Assembly (NCBI GenBank): GCA_034659475.1
Contig: JAYEHK010000152.1
Location: 1-34,298 of the forward strand
Length of the DNA: 34,298 nucleotides
Source of the DNA: JAYEHK01 sp034659475
GTDB lineage: Bacteria > Bacillota > Syntrophomonadia > Syntrophomonadales > Syntrophomonadaceae
Reading direction: 5' to 3'
In this document: in pieces, positions 30,524 to 34,298 of the stretch
How positions within the stretch are numbered: position 1 is the stretch's first letter
How the letters are laid out: every line of letters begins with the position of its first letter
Position numbers and translations under genes: made by a program
The notes under the pieces: model-generated
Database searches by the model: none
Seen by the model: the letters and a program-made list of their open reading frames with translations, nothing else
What the model was told of the DNA's origin: nothing

Positions 30524-31729
30524 TTATTGGCAGTCTCCCTGACGCTTTAGCTCAGCTGCAACAAATGCTGCCGCGCCTTTTTTCGCCTTTTCTATATCAG
30601 TTGCCATCAATTTAGCTAATTTAGCAATTTTCTTGTCGTCCAAAACGGACACCAAGATTCCTGCTTGAGCCTCATCATCAATTAATTTCCCAGCCATTTT
30701 ATCCGGATTTTTGGAAAAAGCAGTGACAAATGCAGCCACTTTCTTTGGATCTGCTTCTGTTGATGACGCTGCTGTTTTTCCTTTGGCTTTGTTCCCTTTT
30801 TCTTTTGCCTTAGCCGCAGCTTCTTGTGCTGCTTTTTCCGCAGCAGCCCTGGCCTCAACGCCACGAGCCTTAACTGTATCCAAATATTTGTCAGCTGTAA
30901 CAAAGTGTTTGTCCAAGCCAACGGTTTTATATGCATCTCCACATGCGATCGCCAGCAGTTCTGTTACATAATAGATCGGCAAATCAAACTTTTCACCATA
31001 TTCTTTTTCCACTGCTGCCTGACGCATGTCCAGATTTAACACGCAAAGAGGGCAAGCACTAACAATACACTCTGCACCGGAATCTTTTGCATCTTTAAGC
31101 ACCCTGTAAAGCATCCGATTACCTACATCCGGTCTGGACGTTACCAATGCTGCACCGCAGCATTCAGTTTTGTGTGACCAGTCAATGGCATCTGCACCCA
31201 GTGCCGTCATAATTCGATCCATGGTCTGGGGATCTTCCGGGTCATCCCACCCAGTTTCCTCAACCGGTCGCACCAATAAGCATCCATAATAACAAGCTGC
31301 TTTCATGGTTGTAAGGGGTTGGTTTACTTTCTCTTTGATTGCATCGGATCCAATTTTGTTAGCCAGCACATCAAGCACTGAAAGTGTTTCACTGGTTCCC
31401 TGCAGTTCCCTATCCAATACCTTTTCGATTTTAGCTTTCATTTCAGGATCATGCTGAATCACATTTTCTGTATGACGGTGACGACTATAACAGGCTGCAC
31501 AGGGCGCGAGCATACTCAGCCCAGTCTTTTCAGCAATCGCCAGGTTTCTTGCTGGAAGCGCCAGGGAAAGGATCTTTTCGGTGTTGTGTCCCGAGGTAGC
31601 CCCACAGCAGTTCCAATCCTCTAATTCCTGAAGCTCAATACCCAGTATCTTTGCTGTACGTTCCATAGACATACGATACTCAATCCCACTGCCATTAGCA
31701 GAACACCCTGGATAATATGCTAATTTCAT
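30524..31729 (-). CDS. hdrB: Heterodisulfide reductase subunit B with long Lys/Ala-rich tail
   Basis: Catalytic subunit that in methanogens carries two noncubane [4Fe-4S] clusters and reduces disulfides. Both CCG domains are complete: C9, C41-C42, C77, C80 and C146/C150, C190-C191, C226, C229 (DWNCCGATSG, TECCGAALV, ACPLC). The family core ends near residue 290. Here a ~110-residue extension follows: a Lys/Ala/Glu-rich charged helix (about 285-325) and then a small helical module (about 326-400; VAAFVTAFSKNPDKMAGKLI, IAKLAKLMATDIEKAKKG). ATG overlaps the hdrC stop (TAATG). The actual disulfide or other acceptor is unknown; the organism need not make CoM-S-S-CoB. Confidence 0.9.
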   Translation of the reverse strand: MKLAYYPGCSANGSGIEYRMSMERTAKILGIELQELEDWNCCGATSGHNTEKILSLALPARNLAIAEKTGLSMLAPCAACYSRHRHTENVIQHDPEMKAKIEKVLDRELQGTSETLSVLDVLANKIGSDAIKEKVNQPLTTMKAACYYGCLLVRPVEETGWDDPEDPQTMDRIMTALGADAIDWSHKTECCGAALVTSRPDVGNRMLYRVLKDAKDSGAECIVSACPLCVLNLDMRQAAVEKEYGEKFDLPIYYVTELLAIACGDAYKTVGLDKHFVTADKYLDTVKARGVEARAAAEKAAQEAAAKAKEKGNKAKGKTAASSTEADPKKVAAFVTAFSKNPDKMAGKLIDDEAQAGILVSVLDDKKIAKLAKLMATDIEKAKKGAAAFVAAELKRQGDCQ

Positions 31730-32301
31730 TATTCTTCACCCCCCAGCTTTTCTGCCCGCTCAAAGATTTTCTTGACTTCGTCCCGGGCTTTAATGGTTTC
31801 TGGAAGTACTCCAACTTTTCCCCGTTTCATCATCGGCAACCCCAGTCCCATATCTTTCAAAAACTGTCCGGTTGTTAGATTGTACTGTAACATCAATCCT
31901 GCTTCGTAGGTTCTGCCAAAATGTTTTACGCCGTTTAAGAAAGCTTTGTTAAAGGCAGCTACCTTTTTATCAGTAACTTTACCCTGTTTCAGTGCCTCAC
32001 GTCTCATCGCATCCATCAGTGATGCAATATCAACCCCACGTGGACATCTGGCAGTACAGGTTTCGCATGATGCACAAATCCAAATACTTTCAACACTCAA
32101 CGCTTTGTCTACCATACCCAGCTGTAACATACGGATCACCTGTCGTGGTGGATAATCCATAGCAAATGCTGCTGGACATCCTGCAGTACATTTACCACAC
32201 TGGTAACAAAGACTAACACTTGTACCAGATTCTTTTTCAATCCTGGCTATAAAAGCCTTTTGACTTTCGGTAGCCGGAGTTAGTTTCACAGCCTGCTCCA
32301 C
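31729..32301 (-). CDS. hdrC: Heterodisulfide reductase subunit C
   Basis: Small iron-sulfur subunit (190 aa) passing electrons from HdrA to HdrB. Two [4Fe-4S] motifs: CYQCGKCTAGCP (C32, C35, C38, C42) and CASCETCTARCP (C76, C79, C82, C86). The remainder, with GLGLPMMKRGKVGVLPETIK, is typical of HdrC. GTG start at 32301 behind AAGGGG. First gene of the hdrCBA-flxDCBA operon; everything downstream overlaps or lies within 60 bases. A CRP/FNR-type palindrome lies about 90 bases upstream. Confidence 0.92.
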   Translation of the reverse strand: MEQAVKLTPATESQKAFIARIEKESGTSVSLCYQCGKCTAGCPAAFAMDYPPRQVIRMLQLGMVDKALSVESIWICASCETCTARCPRGVDIASLMDAMRREALKQGKVTDKKVAAFNKAFLNGVKHFGRTYEAGLMLQYNLTTGQFLKDMGLGLPMMKRGKVGVLPETIKARDEVKKIFERAEKLGGEE

Positions 32302-32367
32302 TGTTTTCGCCCCTTTCTACAAACCCTATGATTTTTAGGAGATTTCTATCTCAATAACCCTATAAAG

Positions 32368-32412
32368 ATTATTTGAACATAATTCATTTATATAGTGAAT
32401 TATGTCACTATA
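32368..32412 (-). promoter_or_regulatory. CRP/FNR-type operator and -10 of the hdr-flx operon
   Basis: TATAGTGA (32391-32398), 6 bases, TCACTATA (32405-32412): a perfect palindrome of the TGTGA-N6-TCACA type with AGTGA half-sites. On the minus strand AATAAT (32368-32373) could be the -10. With a start near 32361 the operator centre falls at about -40.5, close to the -41.5 of class II CRP/FNR activation, and no good -35 is present. This suggests activator-dependent expression, perhaps by a redox or metabolite sensor. Confidence 0.6.
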
Positions 32413-32678
32413 TATCACTACATGCTAAATAATAAGAGAATATCGCTAAAATTGCAAGATATCAAAAGGCTATATCCAAATATTACGAATATTTTCACAT
32501 TAAAGCATGTAGGACTTATTTATTATACCGCATTTATGCGTCATACTTTTGTTAAATCGATGTTAATTATACGATTATTTAAACCCGTCTCAATAAATAT
32601 GATAACCAATGCATCTTTTATAAACTTAACCCATAGAAAAAGCAACGCTCTGAGAAATAAATAGTAGAATTTTACAGG

Positions 32679-32708
32679 TTGGTCTGATAAGCTAGAAGTG
32701 GCTATACT
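32679..32708 (+). promoter_or_regulatory. Candidate promoter of the HD-GYP gene
   Basis: TTGGTC (32679-32684), 18-base spacer, TATACT (32703-32708), then AGAGGA and ATG at 32733. The start codon is close, so the leader would be short. Confidence 0.4.
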
Positions 32709-32732
32709 TTTAGAATTCAGAGGATATTATTG

Positions 32733-33998
32733 ATGGTTTCTATTTCTTTTATTAAAAATATATACGGCTTTTCAATTTTCGGGACAAGTTGCTGTTATGC
32801 ATTTGTTGTTTTGCTTCACCTCATCTTATCCAAAAATCCAGTACGAAAAATGACTTTGTATCTAATATCCGTTTTTGTAATGCTAAGCCTCGGGTTAGCA
32901 TCTTTAACGCCCTTCATCAATTCCCTCTACACTGAATTTTCTTCTTATCAGTGGGGGATGACAGTTCTTATAACCATTAGTTTGAGCCTACTATTATTGT
33001 ACTTAATTCCCTTCAAAACGTGGCTGCATAAACACATCACAGGTATTGTCATTTTTTTTGTTTTCGTCATGGTTATAACACATTTCTTTCCATCTGTTTT
33101 ACCATATGGCAATGCCGTTATTCTTGTAGCCTGCTTTTTTTTACTTATATATGCACTTAGAACTGTAAGCCATACCTTTACAACCTATAAAAATAATGTT
33201 TTTTTATTAATATTATTTGTGATTTTTGACCTGTTCTTTCTATACGATCTTTCAGCCATATCCTTCCCTCTGATTCTTCCGTCTTTCACGCTTTCACTTT
33301 GGATAACACCACTTTTGCTTCTTGCCCTTATTTACTATATTTTGGACCAAAGAGTTCTCGAATCGCAACAGAACCTTGCGGAAGAACTTAAGCATTTGAA
33401 TGAAAGTTATTCTGAAGCACGGGAAAGCATAGAGGATGTAGTGATTTTTCTGGCACGTACCATTGATGCAAAAGACAAATATACAGAGGGTCATATTGAA
33501 CGAGTAAGTCAGTACGCAGTATTCCTCGGAGAACGCATCGGTCTTTCTACCGAAGAACTGGAAACGCTTCGAGTTGGTGCGATGGTACATGATATTGGGA
33601 AAATTGTCGTTGATCTGAATATACTAAATAAACCAGGGAAACTCACCGATGCTGAATTCGAAGAAATCAAATTACACCCATTGGTAGGCGAAGAAATCTG
33701 TCGCCCGTTAAAGTCCCTGGAAGAGGTCATAAAAATTGTTCGTTATCACCATGAAAAATTGGACGGTTCGGGTTATCCTGATGGCATTACCGGTGACGAC
33801 ATCCCTATTGAAGTGAGAATAGTAACCATCGTTGATATTTTTGATGCATTAACCACAGATCGTTCTTATAGAAAAGCGATGAAGATGGATGATGCCATCC
33901 GAATTTTACGAGAAGATGCAGTAGCTGGCAAACTAGATCATGGACTAGTTGAGGAATTTATCGACATGCTCAGCGATCTGCATGGTTATGGCGTGTAA
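32733..33998 (+). CDS. Membrane-anchored HD-GYP domain phosphodiesterase
   Basis: A 421-residue protein with an N-terminal membrane part (about 1-205, six to seven hydrophobic helices) followed by a short linker (SQQNLAEELKHLNESYSEARESIE) and an HD-GYP domain (about 230-415). Catalytic motifs are complete: TEGHIERVSQYA, HDIGKI (H286-D287), HPLVGEEI, HHEKLDGSGYP (about 338-349) and DIFDALTTDRSYR. It should degrade cyclic di-GMP in response to a membrane or periplasmic signal. ATG 32733 follows AGAGGA; an adjacent TTG at 32730 is less likely. It is divergent from the hdr-flx operon. Signal and partner are unknown. Confidence 0.92.
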   Translation: MVSISFIKNIYGFSIFGTSCCYAFVVLLHLILSKNPVRKMTLYLISVFVMLSLGLASLTPFINSLYTEFSSYQWGMTVLITISLSLLLLYLIPFKTWLHKHITGIVIFFVFVMVITHFFPSVLPYGNAVILVACFFLLIYALRTVSHTFTTYKNNVFLLILFVIFDLFFLYDLSAISFPLILPSFTLSLWITPLLLLALIYYILDQRVLESQQNLAEELKHLNESYSEARESIEDVVIFLARTIDAKDKYTEGHIERVSQYAVFLGERIGLSTEELETLRVGAMVHDIGKIVVDLNILNKPGKLTDAEFEEIKLHPLVGEEICRPLKSLEEVIKIVRYHHEKLDGSGYPDGITGDDIPIEVRIVTIVDIFDALTTDRSYRKAMKMDDAIRILREDAVAGKLDHGLVEEFIDMLSDLHGYGV

Positions 33999-34001
33999 AA
34001 G

Positions 34002-34199
34002 CTAAAAGGGAACCGAATTAAATAGTAAATTAACTGTTACTACTCAGCCATTGACAAAATAATAACTCAAGTTTCGACAGTTGGCGGATTATGCGGCATA
34101 AAGTTGGTTAGTTGGTCAGTTGGAAAGTTGGAAAGAATAGACACGGATTAACACGGCTGAGTAGTAACAATTAACTATTTAATTCAGTTCCCTTTTTAG
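34002..34199. repeat. ~198 bp inverted-repeat element with nested repeats
   Basis: Arms of about 45-48 bases: 34002-34049 (starts CTAAAAGGGAACCGAATTAA, ends TACTACTCAGCC) and 34155-34199 (starts GGCTGAGTAGTAACA, ends GTTCCCTTTTTAG) are inverted copies with a few mismatches or indels. The ~105-base centre contains GTTGGTTAGTTGGTCAGTTGG and TAGACACGGATTAACACGG, modules found elsewhere in the window. It lies between convergent genes; a MITE-like element or a large bidirectional terminator are both possible. Confidence 0.75.
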
Positions 34200-34205
34200 A
34201 TCTGT

Positions 34206-34298
34206 TTAGCCTCGAAGTGTTGCTACGATTCGCATCGGTTCTATGAGAAGATCCAGTGCATCCAGGATATTGGTAACAACGATATCCGCTGCATGCAA
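34206..34298 (-). CDS. 3' end of a HAD-family (soluble P-type ATPase-like) protein, partial
   Basis: The minus strand translates from the window edge as LHAADIVVTNILDALDLLIE followed by PMRIVATLRG and a TAA stop. The pattern ADIVV-x(2)-I-x-DALDLL-x(2)-P-x-R-x(2)-ATLR matches the C-terminus of small HAD hydrolases related to the P-domain of P-type ATPases (COG4087-like). Only the last 30 residues are in the window, so the assignment is tentative. Confidence 0.6.
   Translation of the reverse strand: MHAADIVVTNILDALDLLIEPMRIVATLRG

Larger units (their letters stand above)
32302..32732. other. Divergent intergenic region hdrC / HD-GYP gene
   Basis: 431 bp without a convincing gene. The hdr side holds the operator/promoter listed separately and a second, overlapping 9 bp inverted repeat CATAATTCA / TGAATTATG (about 32379-32405). 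The right side holds a candidate promoter for the HD-GYP gene. An 89-codon plus-strand frame (32395-32664) lacks a Shine-Dalgarno and is very AT-rich; I do not call it a gene. Confidence 0.6.

Noticed and set aside
32395..32664. 89-codon plus-strand ORF upstream of the HD-GYP gene
   Set aside because: AT-rich, no Shine-Dalgarno, no recognisable family, and it overlaps the operator region.

Overview
The window looks like chromosome from a strictly anaerobic, probably spore-forming Firmicute of the class Clostridia (Peptococcaceae-like). The reasons are a heterodisulfide-reductase/Flx electron-bifurcation operon, a complete glycine cleavage operon behind a glycine riboswitch, a two-subunit Fe-S fumarase, GerM, strong Shine-Dalgarno sites with many GTG/TTG starts, and many GGGGACGG-type REP hairpins. 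The species cannot be named from sequence alone. No tRNA, rRNA, CRISPR array, transposase or phage gene was seen.

Left part (1-9800). An unassigned ORF and a near-perfect REP hairpin lie at the edge. The minus strand then carries, in transcription order (right to left), promoter, single-aptamer glycine riboswitch with terminator, gcvT, gcvH, gcvPA, gcvPB, lpdA and glyA, and after a repeat-filled gap lplA. These genes make one functional module: glycine is oxidised to CO2, NH3, NADH and methylene-tetrahydrofolate, serine is interconverted by GlyA, and LplA attaches lipoate to GcvH. 9800-15500 holds a minus-strand housekeeping block resembling the Bacillus racE-gerM-rph-ysnA-ysnB neighbourhood (gerM, murI, then fumarase alpha/beta, rph, rdgB, ysnB), with the fumarase genes lying between murI and rph.

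Middle (15500-25250). A repeat-rich spacer includes a ~200 bp element with a 17 bp closing stem that may be a structured RNA. It is followed by a ChlI/MoxR-like ATPase plus VWA protein pair, an orphan LytTR response regulator, a radical SAM protein with an unusual CX4CX2C motif, a DUF1285-like protein, an 893-residue fusion of a class III aminotransferase to a cyanobacterial-type acyl-ACP reductase domain (catalytic Cys conserved), and an unannotated-type 51-residue membrane protein.

Right part (25250-32450). A compact, overlapping minus-strand operon hdrC-hdrB-hdrA-flxD-flxC-flxB-flxA encodes what should be an NADH-linked, flavin-based electron-bifurcating heterodisulfide reductase-like complex. 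Two of its genes, hdrA and flxD (MvhD family), are interrupted by in-frame TGA codons exactly where a conserved Cys is expected. Each TGA is followed at 12-17 nt by a stable hairpin with a G-rich apical loop. Both are best read as selenocysteine codons, so the complex is probably a double selenoprotein machine and simple gene calling would break both genes. A CRP/FNR-type palindrome lies at about -40 from a plausible -10. The window ends with an HD-GYP phosphodiesterase, a ~198 bp inverted-repeat element and the 3' end of a HAD-family gene.

Repeats fill almost all gene-free spacers. They fall into recurring families: GGGGACGG REP hairpins (one forms the C-terminus of GcvT), a 'CATCGGTGGTTGTG / CACGGATTA' family, a GTAACAAATGGGGTCTGACCCC family, GTTGGTTAGTTGG runs, and three long palindromes.
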